Assembly: GCF_007752345.1 (NCBI RefSeq)
Contig: NZ_CP036299.1
Coordinates: 62,001-126,000 of the forward strand
Source: Planctopirus ephydatiae
GTDB lineage: Bacteria; Planctomycetota; Planctomycetia; Planctomycetales; Planctomycetaceae
Direction of reading: 5' to 3'
DNA length: 64,000 nt
The translations under genes and the position numbers were made by a program. Every line of letters starts with the position of its first letter. The stretch's first letter is position 1. Positions 1 to 8,556 of this stretch are shown piece after piece. The notes below the pieces were generated by a model that had not been told where the DNA came from, ran no database searches, and was given only the letters and a program-made list of their open reading frames with translations.

Positions 1-126
1 CGTTCGGCGGGTCCTGCCGGTTTCTCATCAAAGTTTGCGTTTTTGACACGTTTTCAGGGTATTTTTCGCTGTGCCAAAGCGAATGGCACGGTCTCTGCAT
101 AAGGGTGGTGGCATGGCGAATGGCAA

Positions 127-161
127 GGAGCCTCGCCAGGAACCACAACAAGACGAGAGGA
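127..161 (+). promoter_or_regulatory. csrA leader with three GGA motifs (possible autoregulation)
   Basis: Three GGA trinucleotides lie at 127-129, 139-141 and 159-161, just upstream of the csrA start. The last is part of the Shine-Dalgarno sequence GAGAGGA. CsrA/RsmA proteins bind GGA motifs in leaders, so the arrangement fits translational self-repression. The motifs are seen; the regulation is inferred. Confidence 0.35.
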
Positions 162-168
162 CGCGATC

Positions 169-396
169 ATGCTGGTACTGACACGCAAACGAAATGAAAC
201 GATTCAAATTGGCCAAGATATTGTCATCCGAGTGATTCACACAAGCACCGGTGCGGTCAAGATTGGAATTGAAGCCCCACGGGAAGTCTCTGTTGTACGT
301 GGTGAACTCGCTCAGCAGCGACTCGCTGCTGCACTGGGTTCCCATGGAGTCGAAGTGAGCCACGAAGCAGCCGCCACGTTGCTGGCAGCTGGTTAA
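169..396 (+). CDS. csrA: carbon storage regulator CsrA
   Basis: A 75-residue protein matching the CsrA/RsmA family over its whole length. CsrA is a dimeric RNA-binding protein that binds GGA motifs in mRNA leaders and changes translation or stability. The N-terminal beta strand begins MLVLTRK, and the two RNA-contacting arginines known from the family are at the expected places, Arg6 and Arg44 (in EVSVVRGEL). The C-terminal tail is Ala-rich and variable, as is usual. The start is fixed by GAGAGGA seven bases upstream. A hairpin with a T-run follows about 70 bases after the stop, so the gene is probably transcribed alone. In other bacteria csrA often lies near flagellar genes; here its neighbour is a secreted protease. 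Confidence 0.95.
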   Translation: MLVLTRKRNETIQIGQDIVIRVIHTSTGAVKIGIEAPREVSVVRGELAQQRLAAALGSHGVEVSHEAAATLLAAG

Positions 397-465
397 CGGC
401 TGTGGTCGGTCGGAAATGCAAGGGATGAATTGGGGTTGGTTTCTGTTTCGGGTTTTTCACTTTCT

Positions 466-493
466 GGGCCATTGAGATCAATGGGCCTTTTTT
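466..493 (+). terminator. intrinsic terminator after csrA
   Basis: Hairpin arms GGGCCATTGA and TCAATGGGCC pair with one internal mismatch around a very short loop, followed by six T residues (488-493). It lies about 70 bases after the csrA stop and just before the next gene's ribosome binding site. Confidence 0.7.
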
Positions 494-511
494 GACAAGG
501 AAGGATGCATC

Positions 512-2644
512 ATGAAGCTGTTTCAAGTCATGGCACGTACAACCGGGGTTTTCGCAACTCGACTGATCTTCGCGGGGGCTGTTGTGGCTCTGCTGGGGAT
601 TCAGGCTCAGGCTCAAAACTATGGGCCCGATGAGACCAGAAGCCGCAACGATTTTCCTGCTTATGAAAGCCGCAATAACACCTGGTCGGACGATCGATAC
701 GAGCGGACACGCCCGCCGCTGGATCGCCCTGTTGATCCACGCGATGAGATGTACTGGCCAAACCCGGTGAGCAACTCTCTTTCTCGCCAGCAGATCGAAG
801 ACCGTTTGTTCGACGATCGCAGAAACTACGGAGGATTGAATGACCCTGTCCGATCAAACAACTGGCAGAGGCCGGCTCTTCGGCCATCGTCGGATCTGAT
901 CAGCGACTCCCGCTATCGTGAGTACGATGCATTTCCCTATAGCACTCAGCCCTATGATACCGGCCGTTATAATACAGGTCGCAGCGATAATGGCCGCTAC
1001 GATAACAGTCGCTATGAAACTCGCTACCGCGAAGAGCTGTACCGTAACGATGATCCTCGGAACCTCCCGTTTGATTCACGTTTGAACAATGCCCGCGATC
1101 GCAACCGTGATTATCTCCCTGCAGCTCCCAGCAGCTGGGATCGGAACAGTAACTGGAATAATAGCGGCAACTGGCCGCAGGATCCCCGGCTGGAACCAGC
1201 TCCTGCCACTTTGCAGAAGAATCACCCTACGATCCAGCAGTTGATTTCGAAGCGGTATCGTGATCAGAGAATCTTGCAGACTTTAAGCTCGATGTCGCCA
1301 CAGGCTGCTGAATCGTTCTATCTGGAAACGGCCCAATTGATCGATGCCCGGGCCTTAGCTCCTTCGGCTTATCCGACTCGAACAGCCAAAGCGTTAGAAA
1401 ACCTGTATGTCGCGGTGGATAACCAGGAGTTCGTGAATGCCAACCGGCTGCAGGTTGCTCCTCAACAGCGGGCTGCCTTTCAGCAGGCCATCTCGCAACT
1501 GGCTGGACAAGTTCAACCACGCAATGCACAGGAAGCGATTCAGGTCATGCGACAGGTGGCACAGATGAGTCAGAAAATCGTCGGTTTGCGTCCTCAAGTT
1601 GTGGCGATGGAGTTTACCTATGGTGCACTGGAAACACTCGATGAATATTCGACCTTCATGCCCAATGAAGTCAGCGGCGGGCCCAGTACTCAATTGGGTG
1701 AAAGCCTGGTGGGGATTGGCGTAGAAATTGAAGCCCATCCGCTGGGACTCAAAGTGCTCAAGGCGATTACTGGCGGGCCGGCAGCACAGGCCACCATCAA
1801 GCGAGGCGACATTATTACGATGATTGGCGGACGGTCGATTGCCGGTATGGAACTCGATGAAGCGGCTAATCTGATCAAGGGCCCACTCGGATCGATGGTG
1901 CAGCTTCAGGTGAAACGAGGTGACTACATTGCGGATATGTCGTTGATGCGGAGCCGAGTGCAGATTCAAAGCGTGGCTGAAGTTCGTATGGAAGATCAGG
2001 TCAACAAGGTGGGCTACATCAAGCTCGACAAGTTTGCCGAAACGACCAGCCGGGAATTGGATCAGGCTTTGATGAATCTGCACCAGCAGGGGATGCAATC
2101 GCTGATTCTCGACTTGCGGGGAAACCCGGGTGGCTTATTGACCACAGCGATCGAAGTGACTAACCGGTTTTTGCCAGGTGGAACGATTGTCAGTACGAAA
2201 GGGCGTAACCAGGCGGATAACAGTCAGGAAGTGGCCAACTACCCGAATACCTGGAAAGTGCCACTGGTGGTGCTGATCGACAACAACAGTGCCAGTGCCA
2301 GTGAGATCTTTGCCGCCGCAATTCAGGATCATCAGCGTGGTGTGGTTGTTGGTCAAAGGTCTTATGGCAAAGGTTCAGTTCAGACACAGTTTCCACTCAA
2401 GACGGTGAATGGAGGGTTAAAGCTGACGACGGCCAAATTCTACGCTCCTTCGGGCCGGGAAATGGCAGGTCAGGGTGTGATTCCAGATGTCGCAGTTCCT
2501 CTGGCACAGAATGCAATGGATACGGTGGATTACGATATGCAGGCAGCTGTGAAGCTGGCGACTGACTCGAACACCCGCAACATGGCCGAGACGATTGCCA
2601 GGCGTTATGCCCCGCAGAACCAGTTCTTAGGGCAGGCGGGGTAG
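512..2644 (+). CDS. secreted S41 family peptidase (CtpA-like) with PDZ domain
   Basis: A 710-residue C-terminal processing peptidase of family S41. A signal peptide covers about residues 1-35 and ends in AQAQ. Next comes a long low-complexity stretch rich in Arg, Asp, Asn and Tyr (about 36-235), a helical region, a PDZ domain (about 393-473) and the S41 catalytic domain (about 500-660). The Ser/Lys dyad is intact: Ser595 in the SASASE motif and Lys620 in SYGKGS, 25 residues apart as in CtpA. PDZ domains in this family deliver substrate C-termini to the active site. The protein probably acts in the periplasm or envelope, perhaps on misfolded or lipid-linked proteins. At 710 residues it is longer than typical CtpA (400-450), and the extra length is the disordered N-terminal part. 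An AAGGAAGG sequence precedes the ATG. A strong terminator follows the gene. Confidence 0.93.
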   Translation: MKLFQVMARTTGVFATRLIFAGAVVALLGIQAQAQNYGPDETRSRNDFPAYESRNNTWSDDRYERTRPPLDRPVDPRDEMYWPNPVSNSLSRQQIEDRLFDDRRNYGGLNDPVRSNNWQRPALRPSSDLISDSRYREYDAFPYSTQPYDTGRYNTGRSDNGRYDNSRYETRYREELYRNDDPRNLPFDSRLNNARDRNRDYLPAAPSSWDRNSNWNNSGNWPQDPRLEPAPATLQKNHPTIQQLISKRYRDQRILQTLSSMSPQAAESFYLETAQLIDARALAPSAYPTRTAKALENLYVAVDNQEFVNANRLQVAPQQRAAFQQAISQLAGQVQPRNAQEAIQVMRQVAQMSQKIVGLRPQVVAMEFTYGALETLDEYSTFMPNEVSGGPSTQLGESLVGIGVEIEAHPLGLKVLKAITGGPAAQATIKRGDIITMIGGRSIAGMELDEAANLIKGPLGSMVQLQVKRGDYIADMSLMRSRVQIQSVAEVRMEDQVNKVGYIKLDKFAETTSRELDQALMNLHQQGMQSLILDLRGNPGGLLTTAIEVTNRFLPGGTIVSTKGRNQADNSQEVANYPNTWKVPLVVLIDNNSASASEIFAAAIQDHQRGVVVGQRSYGKGSVQTQFPLKTVNGGLKLTTAKFYAPSGREMAGQGVIPDVAVPLAQNAMDTVDYDMQAAVKLATDSNTRNMAETIARRYAPQNQFLGQAG

Positions 2645-2748
2645 TCGAGAGTTGTGGGTGGATGGTGGGGAGTTGATGATTGGAATCAATTCGTTATCTC
2701 TGCGAGGATTCGTTGGATCTTCAATGAAGAACGACATGTAGCAATGAG

Positions 2749-2782
2749 AGAGCCCGGCGTGAGATTCACGCCGGGCTCTTTT
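2749..2782 (+). terminator. terminator hairpin after the S41 protease
   Basis: A perfect 14-bp stem (2749-2762 with 2766-2779) around a 3-base loop, followed by T residues. It lies between convergent genes, the protease on the plus strand and the lipoprotein on the minus strand, so it may serve both. Confidence 0.85.
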
Positions 2783-2855
2783 CGTTCAGAGAATCAGTTT
2801 TGAGAAAACCAGTGTCGGCCAGGAAACCATGGGACAGGTTTCACGGACTGGCTGA

Positions 2856-3227
2856 TTACTCGGGTTTGGCTGGTTCTGCGGGAGTGGCGGCATCGACGGC
2901 TTTGGCAGCAGCGTCCTTGGCGGCTTCAGCGCCTTCTTTGGCCTTCTCGGCAGCAGTGTCGGCTGCTCCCTTGACGGCTTCAACGGCTTCGCCGGTCTTT
3001 TCCTTCACGGCCTCAGCAGCCTTTTCGGCTGTTTCCTTGGCGGCTTCCGCAGCTTCGCCAGCCTTTTCAACAGTTTCTTTCGCAGCTTCGGCAGCACCAT
3101 CGACGGCCTGCTTAGCACCTTCGGCCGCTTTATCGATGGTGGCGGCTGGCTTATCGGCACAACCGGCAATCAGGGCGAATCCACACAACAGAGCTGGGAG
3201 GGCGGCTGACATCGAAAACTTACGCAT
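2856..3227 (-). CDS. Ala/Lys/Glu-rich lipoprotein with LEA-like helical repeats
   Basis: A 123-residue predicted lipoprotein. The signal peptide ends in a lipobox LIAGC with the lipidated cysteine at position 23. The rest is an almost uninterrupted run of Ala, Lys and Glu in 11-residue-like periods (AAKETVEKAGE, AAKETAEKAAE, AAEKAKEGAE), giving long amphipathic helices like those of LEA or apolipoprotein-like stress proteins, ending in a Pro-rich tail. The frame stays open 42 codons further upstream, but the ATG at 3227 has GGAG at proper spacing and starts the signal peptide. Planctomycetes carry several such small lipoproteins. Desiccation or membrane protection is a guess from composition. 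It faces the protease across a shared terminator and precedes other stress-type small genes. Confidence 0.8.
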   Translation of the reverse strand: MRKFSMSAALPALLCGFALIAGCADKPAATIDKAAEGAKQAVDGAAEAAKETVEKAGEAAEAAKETAEKAAEAVKEKTGEAVEAVKGAADTAAEKAKEGAEAAKDAAAKAVDAATPAEPAKPE

Positions 3228-3430
3228 GACGGGAATCTCCGGGAAAGTTCGGTTGAGGTCATTGTCATACCCGACAAATGAGGCCTCAAACCGAAAGTCA
3301 CAATCAAGGTGAAAGTTTCTGCCCACCGCCAGAGTGTTATGGAAAGGGAGCAATCCTTTGCCAACACCCTGAGGGTGAAGACCTTCCCGGCAGGTCTCAC
3401 GCTGAGCATTTCACTGCTCCGCGAACATCC

Positions 3431-3775
3431 TTATGACCTTGTCTCTTCAGACTGTGAGCGAACAACTACATGGTTGTACACGCGCCAACCATCTGGTGTC
3501 ACCATTTGAATCTCTTCCGCAGCGATAAGTTTCGTAAAGTACGAATTTACGGAACCGGTTATGCGGGCCACGCAATTTTCGCAGGTTACGTTGAGTTTTC
3601 GCAACTCCTTGTAAGGGGATCGATGCAGCATCTGATCGATCTCTGAGGCGACTTGCTGAGAGGCATTCTTGCGCAGAGGGGATTCTCCCGATACTCGAAG
3701 AGGGCTGATCATCGGGCGACATCCTTTATCAATATCCGAAATTGGAGATGGAATCGTCGCGAGGGAAGTCTTCAT
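3431..3775 (-). CDS. BON-domain-like small protein
   Basis: A 114-residue protein whose second half resembles a BON domain. It has a short helix (residues about 50-58, SPYKELRKL), then a strand and the segment RITGSVNSYFTKLIAAEE, which corresponds to the 'G.V.S...K..A' core of BON domains. BON domains occur in osmotic-stress and envelope proteins (OsmY) and are thought to bind membranes or phospholipid. There is no signal peptide; the first 45 residues look disordered. The central Cys pair (CENC) is unusual for BON. No clear Shine-Dalgarno sequence supports the first ATG; an ATG 21 codons downstream is an alternative. It is close to the DUF1328 and GlsB-like stress genes. Confidence 0.5.
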   Translation of the reverse strand: MKTSLATIPSPISDIDKGCRPMISPLRVSGESPLRKNASQQVASEIDQMLHRSPYKELRKLNVTCENCVARITGSVNSYFTKLIAAEEIQMVTPDGWRVYNHVVVRSQSEETRS

Positions 3776-3901
3776 GGAGACTTACGCGGGCGTCGATTCG
3801 ACAACTGAAGACCTCAGACAGCCCGTAGAAACACAGCCGAAGGAACGAATGGCTGGAGATAATCCCTGCCAGACTTCACCGTGACTCTAGTGATCACCGA
3901 T

Positions 3902-4066
3902 TCACATGACAGGTTTGCGGCCTGTGAGCAGTGACACGATCGCGAGAATGAGAAAGACGACGAAGAGAACCTGTGCAATCCAAGTCGCGGTGCCGACAAT
4001 CTGACTGAAACCCAGCAGACCGGCGATGATCGCGATAATGAAAAAAGTTAACGCCCACTGCAGCAT
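3902..4066 (-). CDS. DUF1328 family small membrane protein (YtjA-like)
   Basis: A 54-residue, very hydrophobic protein beginning [20 protein letters not shown] and ending TGRKPVM. The pattern of two membrane segments separated by a short polar turn (SQIVGTATW) is typical of the DUF1328/YtjA family of small inner-membrane proteins, which are often linked to stress conditions. Their biochemical role is unknown. The start is supported by GAGGTTC seven to eight bases upstream. Length agrees with the family (50-60 residues). It shares the strand of the BON-like gene 126 bases downstream. Confidence 0.88.
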   Translation of the reverse strand: MLQWALTFFIIAIIAGLLGFSQIVGTATWIAQVLFVVFLILAIVSLLTGRKPVM

Positions 4067-4707
4067 GATAGAACCTCAGACAAGATCGACAGATATCCCT
4101 GAATTCGAAATCGAGTGATTGAACTTCTTCAAACTCACAGGACATTCGCAGAGGGAAATGCGAAGGCAGGAATCATCCCGGGATCGCACCCTTACAAGGC
4201 CACCACTGGCCCTGGCATCACCACCGCTGGCATGGTGCTGTGAGTGAAGTCATCGAAGTGCAATCGCGGTGCCAATGGGAGTTCATGGCTGCTGAGATTT
4301 GTCATAACATCATGTAATAAAAAGGGATGCGTTCTTTTGCGGAGGTGGGCGATGATCAATGAGAGCTTGGATCGCTTTCGAGATGTAGGGTGAAGCTCCA
4401 GCAACTGGCCGATGATCAGCCTTTTGGCAGCGAATGGCTGTGGCTGAGTGATCGCTCAGGAAGCAGTGTTTTTGGTCTGTCATCACCCAGAAAGGCCGGG
4501 CGCAGTGAGTACGAGGAATGGCCTGGGAATTGCTTTGGCGTTCGTTCACTGAAAAATCGTTTTCTCGGGATGAGACGAAACCAAAATTCCCGGGAGTTTC
4601 AGGTTTCCATGTGGACAACGATTTCTGCTGACGGCAGTTTAGGAATCTGAAGGTCTTGTCAGGACTGTCCTTTCAATATCATTCCTTAAGCAACGATGGA
4701 GACGGAC
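4067..4707. other. gene-free stretch, 641 bases
   Basis: Several open frames of 60-100 codons cross here on both strands, but none has a ribosome binding site plus protein-like composition and none resembles a family I know. I see no hairpin with a T-run. It probably holds the divergent promoters for the DUF1328 gene and the GlsB-like gene. Confidence 0.5.
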
Positions 4708-4977
4708 ATGTTTGAGAATCTGATTGACCTGCTCCTGTGGATTGGCTTTGGTCTCGTGGTCGGGTTGATTGCCCGCTTCTTTGTGCCGGGAAGACAAAGG
4801 CTGGGACTTTTTCTGACAATCGGGCTGGGGATTGCCGGTTCGTTTGCCGGCGGGTTGCTGAACTCAGTGATCTTTGGCAGCGGCCCTGCTTTGCAGCCTT
4901 CCAAGTGGATTATGTCGATTATTGGTGCCGTGATTGTGCTGCTGATTGCCGGGCAGATCAATTCTCGAAGTCGCTGA
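4708..4977 (+). CDS. GlsB/YeaQ/YmgE family stress-response membrane protein
   Basis: An 89-residue membrane protein with three hydrophobic segments. The pattern GLIARFFVPGRQRLG, then TIGLGIAGSFAGGLL and a C-terminal segment ending IAGQINSR is the signature of the transglycosylase-associated (YeaQ/YmgE/GlsB) family, where a Gly-rich helix carries GxxGxxxGG. Members are small envelope proteins induced by acid or general stress; their molecular role is not settled. An ATG at 4696 is in frame, but GGAG at 4698-4701 lies inside that version and is six bases before the ATG at 4708, so I prefer 4708. It continues the run of stress-type small proteins and points toward the phosphohexomutase 73 bases downstream. 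Confidence 0.87.
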   Translation: MFENLIDLLLWIGFGLVVGLIARFFVPGRQRLGLFLTIGLGIAGSFAGGLLNSVIFGSGPALQPSKWIMSIIGAVIVLLIAGQINSRSR

Positions 4978-5050
4978 TGTTCGGGGCGACTACCGAGCGT
5001 GGAACCTCGACTGGTCTTGTTGAATTCCGGTACTGATCACTTCGCAAGAG

Positions 5051-7045
5051 ATGGTTTTGGCTGTGGAACGAAGCATCCGTATTCGCGAACTTTGTCAGAG
5101 TGCTGTCGCTGCGGGAGTGCTCACCGAACCTGCGCTGTTGCGAATCGAAAAATGGCTGGCCGATGACCAGTATGCTGAGTATCAGCAGGCCATCGAAGAC
5201 GACATAGCCGGGCAGAACTGGCCCCAACTGGAGGCGGCGTTTGGCACGATACTTCCCTTTGGCACAGGTGGTCGACGCGGCGTGATGAGTCCTTATGGGA
5301 CAGCCACCATCAATGGCCGAACGATTGCCGAATCGGCCTATGGACTGGCGAGTTATCTGCGGGAAGTTCTCTCCCAGCGTGGCGAAGCTGAGCCACCCGT
5401 AGTGGTCATTGCCTGTGATTCGCGGCATCGGTCGCTGGAGTTTGCCCGGTTATCTGCCGAAGTCTGTGCGAGTGCTGGTTGCCGGGTGAAACTCTTTACA
5501 GAACCACGCGCGACTCCCGAACTTTCCTTTGCCGTGAGATATCTCCAGGCGGATGCCGGGATTGTCATTTCGGCTTCTCATAATCCGCCCGCGGATAATG
5601 GCTTCAAGGCTTACTGGTCGAATGGCGGGCAGATTGTGCCGCCCCATGATCGGCAGATTCTTCAGCGCATTGCCAAAATTGAGTCGTTACCTCCTCGTAC
5701 GGAACAGGTGGGAGCATCAGCACTCATCGACTTCCTGGGGAGTGATCTCGACGATGCGTACCTCGAAGCTTTGGCCCAGCAATCGATTCTTCGCGTGAGT
5801 GAGGAAGATCGCGCAGCCATCAGGATTCTGTACACGCCGCTGCATGGAGTGGGGAACAGTTCGGCTGGTGAAGTTCTGCGCCGGGAAGGGTTTTCGGGGA
5901 CGAAGCTGTTCGAATTGCAAAGCGCGCTGGATGGTGGCTTTCCCTTCGTGAAGGATCATCTTCCCAATCCTGAGCGGGATGCTGTGTTTCAGGATGCCGT
6001 CGAGTTTGCAAATCAAAGCCAAACTCGGGGGCAAGGTTTTGATCTGATTATGGCGACTGATCCCGATGCCGATCGATTGCGGGTGGCTGTGCGCGATCTT
6101 TCCAGCAGTCAGGCATCGAAGCCCTGGGTTCTCCTTTCGGGGAATCAGTTGGGTGCATTGCTGGTCGATTTTGCGTTGTCGTATCGCGACTGGCCCGCGG
6201 ATGCTTATGTCGTGCAGACGATGGTGACATCCCCTTTGATCAGCCGGATTGCGAAATCGAAGGGGGTTCGAGTGATCGATAAACTCCCGGTCGGTTTCAA
6301 ATACATTGGCGAAACGATTGATGCCGAAGGCCCGGCGGGATTTGTTTTTGGAGCCGAGGAATCGCTGGGATATCTGGCAGGGAATTATGCTCGCGATAAA
6401 GATGCGGCTTTAGCGGCCTTATGGACTGCCGAACTGGCGGCGATGTTAAAAGCCCGGGGCGAGACATTGCTGGATCGTTTGCGGCAGATCTACAAAACAC
6501 ATTGGCTCGATGTGGAATCGCTCTGGCCGATTCGACAGTTTGCTGAAAGTTCGCAGCTGCAGGAGACAGGCCCATCAGCGGCTCATCAGGTAGTTGAACA
6601 GATTCGATTGCGGATGCAGCAGCTAAGACTCAAGCCACCCCTCAGTCGAGGAGCCTGTGAACTAGAAGATAATGTTTCGTGGCGACGAATGGACGATCTG
6701 CTGGAACGAAAGACATGGGAGGCACAACCCGCTTCCAGCCTACTGCCTGTTCACGCTCAACCACTTTCCGAGCCTTACCCGGTGGCAGATATGTGCTGGC
6801 TGTTTGGCTCGACCATCGACGGTGCCGAAATCGCACTGGCTTTACGACCATCGGGGACGGAACCTTTGTTAAAGGTTTATCTCTTCAGCCGGTTGGCCCC
6901 GGAGTTGTGGGCAGGGGAAGATCCCCTGGAGCGGCGTGAGCATGAGGCCAGGCGACATGCACGGCTGGTGGAAAAGTTTCTGGCGGAACATTTTCAACCA
7001 TCAGCCGTATCGATGACCCATGGTGATGTTCAGGGCTCTCGATGA
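5051..7045 (+). CDS. phospho-sugar mutase (phosphoglucomutase/phosphomannomutase family)
   Basis: A 664-residue alpha-D-phosphohexomutase that interconverts hexose 1- and 6-phosphates through a phosphoserine. All four signature loops are present: phosphoserine loop SASHNP (174-179, Ser176 phosphorylated), metal loop DPDADR (337-342), sugar loop GAEES (434-438) and phosphate-binding loop RPSGTEP (599-605). The early segment FGTGGRRG is also typical. Architecture and length resemble the long PgcA-type bacterial phosphoglucomutases (570-600), with about 70 extra residues. Sequence alone does not separate glucose from mannose specificity. Its stop overlaps the start of a GT4 glycosyltransferase by four bases (ATGA), so the pair is probably co-translated and feeds sugar phosphates into glycan synthesis. 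Confidence 0.93.
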   Translation: MVLAVERSIRIRELCQSAVAAGVLTEPALLRIEKWLADDQYAEYQQAIEDDIAGQNWPQLEAAFGTILPFGTGGRRGVMSPYGTATINGRTIAESAYGLASYLREVLSQRGEAEPPVVVIACDSRHRSLEFARLSAEVCASAGCRVKLFTEPRATPELSFAVRYLQADAGIVISASHNPPADNGFKAYWSNGGQIVPPHDRQILQRIAKIESLPPRTEQVGASALIDFLGSDLDDAYLEALAQQSILRVSEEDRAAIRILYTPLHGVGNSSAGEVLRREGFSGTKLFELQSALDGGFPFVKDHLPNPERDAVFQDAVEFANQSQTRGQGFDLIMATDPDADRLRVAVRDLSSSQASKPWVLLSGNQLGALLVDFALSYRDWPADAYVVQTMVTSPLISRIAKSKGVRVIDKLPVGFKYIGETIDAEGPAGFVFGAEESLGYLAGNYARDKDAALAALWTAELAAMLKARGETLLDRLRQIYKTHWLDVESLWPIRQFAESSQLQETGPSAAHQVVEQIRLRMQQLRLKPPLSRGACELEDNVSWRRMDDLLERKTWEAQPASSLLPVHAQPLSEPYPVADMCWLFGSTIDGAEIALALRPSGTEPLLKVYLFSRLAPELWAGEDPLERREHEARRHARLVEKFLAEHFQPSAVSMTHGDVQGSR

Positions 7046-8298
7046 GCGACGAATCTCCTCATGCTGCACTCGAAGGTTGGCAACGGGTCGAACAGAGCCG
7101 CCCGAGGGTGCTGTTTGCGCTGGTGTCGTTTCATCCCGGTGGAGCTGAGCGGCAGACGATTGAACTGATCCGTCATCTGGATCGAATGCTGTTCGAGCCA
7201 CTGATTGTCGTGCTCGATGGCACAGGCCCGCTCCGCGGCGCCGTGCCGGAGGATGTGCGGGTGATGGAACTGGCCCCCATCGCGCAGGACCATTGGCTGA
7301 GCCGCTGGCTGGGAAGACTGCCAGGATGCGGCCGGTTATCCCGCTGGCTGGCTTATAGCAGACTGCTGGTGGATGAAAAGATCGATGTCGTTTATCAGCG
7401 GGTCTATAACCTGACGCTGGATCTTTCATGGCCGACGTGGTGGAGACGGATTCCGCGAGTTTCGGTCTGTGTGGGGGATCAACAGGCAGAAATTGAACGC
7501 TATGCGAAAATTCATCCCTGGGTGTCATGGCGTTTTGCGAGATGGGCTTATCGCACGGCGGATGTCATTGCTGCCAATTCCAACGAACTGAAAGACCAGG
7601 TTGCCCGGCAATTGCACCTGCCCGCCGAAGAGATGGTGGTGCTCGTTAATGGGATTGATATCGAGCAGATCACAGAACTCTCCCGGCAGGTCATCCCCTT
7701 ACCCGAGATCGTTTCTGCCTCGACTGTGGGTCATGCAGAAACACTCAAGATCCTGACTGTGGGGCGTATTGACGAAGCGAAGGGATATCTGGATCTCGCT
7801 CAGGCACTCATCGATGTGGCCAGACAACATCCCGCGAAGCCGTTGATCTGGTCAATCGTCGGGACAGGCCCGCTGCAGGATCGACTGCTGGAAATGGCCA
7901 AAGAGTTCCCCGAGAATTTGAAACTTTTCTGTTGGGGATCGCTGTCGAATCCGTTCCCCAGTTACCGCTGGGCCGATCTGTTTATCTTGCCTTCGCATAG
8001 CGAAGGTTCACCCAATGTGTTGCTGGAAGCGATGGCACTGGGCTGCCCGGTGATCAGCACCAACTGCCCATGCGGCCCCCAAGAGATTCTGGAAGGTGGT
8101 GAATTGGGAAGGCTCGTTGAGCCGCATGCCCCTGCCCAACTGGCCCAGGCAATGGAAGAGTTTCTCCACGACCCGGCACCTGCGCGAGCGCTTTCGATTC
8201 GAGCCCAGGAACACGTGGCCACAAAGTATTCGATTCAAATGGCCACACGCCGCTTGGAGGCCATCTTAAGGAAACTGACTGAAGATCAACATACTTGA
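7042..8298 (+). CDS. glycosyltransferase family 4 protein
   Basis: A 418-residue GT-B fold glycosyltransferase. The N-terminal domain has the donor/acceptor loop FHPGGAERQ (about 30-38), common to GT4 enzymes that build surface polysaccharides. The C-terminal half carries VGRIDEAKGY, GTGPLQ and the EX7E signature EGSPNVLLE (Glu321 and Glu329), which holds the nucleotide-sugar. It lacks a signal peptide or membrane segment and should act at the cytoplasmic face. It overlaps the phosphohexomutase by four bases, suggesting the same pathway. Sugar and acceptor cannot be read from the sequence. Confidence 0.92.
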   Translation: MSDESPHAALEGWQRVEQSRPRVLFALVSFHPGGAERQTIELIRHLDRMLFEPLIVVLDGTGPLRGAVPEDVRVMELAPIAQDHWLSRWLGRLPGCGRLSRWLAYSRLLVDEKIDVVYQRVYNLTLDLSWPTWWRRIPRVSVCVGDQQAEIERYAKIHPWVSWRFARWAYRTADVIAANSNELKDQVARQLHLPAEEMVVLVNGIDIEQITELSRQVIPLPEIVSASTVGHAETLKILTVGRIDEAKGYLDLAQALIDVARQHPAKPLIWSIVGTGPLQDRLLEMAKEFPENLKLFCWGSLSNPFPSYRWADLFILPSHSEGSPNVLLEAMALGCPVISTNCPCGPQEILEGGELGRLVEPHAPAQLAQAMEEFLHDPAPARALSIRAQEHVATKYSIQMATRRLEAILRKLTEDQHT

Positions 8299-8356
8299 AA
8301 ACCGGGCTGTGTGGCATATGCGAACTGTAATTATTGACACACAGAAATAGGGAAAA

Positions 8357-8420
8357 GACCCTCACCCGGCACTTCGTGCCACCCTCTCCCACGCAGACGC
8401 GGGCGAGGGTTTTTGAGGGG
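8357..8420. repeat. intergenic palindromic repeat, family R1
   Basis: Stretch of the type CCCTCACCC ... CTCTCCCACG ... CGGGCGAGGG ... GAGGGG. The outer and inner arms are imperfect inverted repeats. Related copies lie at 11778, 27381, 30978, 31139, 40355 and 61341. Confidence 0.7.
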
Positions 8421-8441
8421 AACACGCGTATGACGCGGTTG

Positions 8442-8512
8442 CTTGTTGTCGTGAAAAGTCACGACAACAAACTCATGAGGATATGGGCACGAGTTGGCCG
8501 GGCCACCCGTCG
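8442..8512. repeat. intergenic palindromic repeat, family R3
   Basis: Arms CTTGTTGTCGTG (8442-8453) and CACGACAACAA (8460-8470) form a hairpin, followed by GGCACGAGTTGGCCGGGCC. This is the reverse orientation of the copies at 22801-22880 and 30895-30960. Confidence 0.75.
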
Positions 8513-8556
8513 TCCTGCGGACGACTTTAATAATGAAGAAAGCCGGGCCGCATACG

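Noticed and set aside
43-71. sigma-70-type promoter before csrA (TTGACA at 43-48)
   Set aside because: No suitable -10 box at 16-18 bases; spacing does not work.
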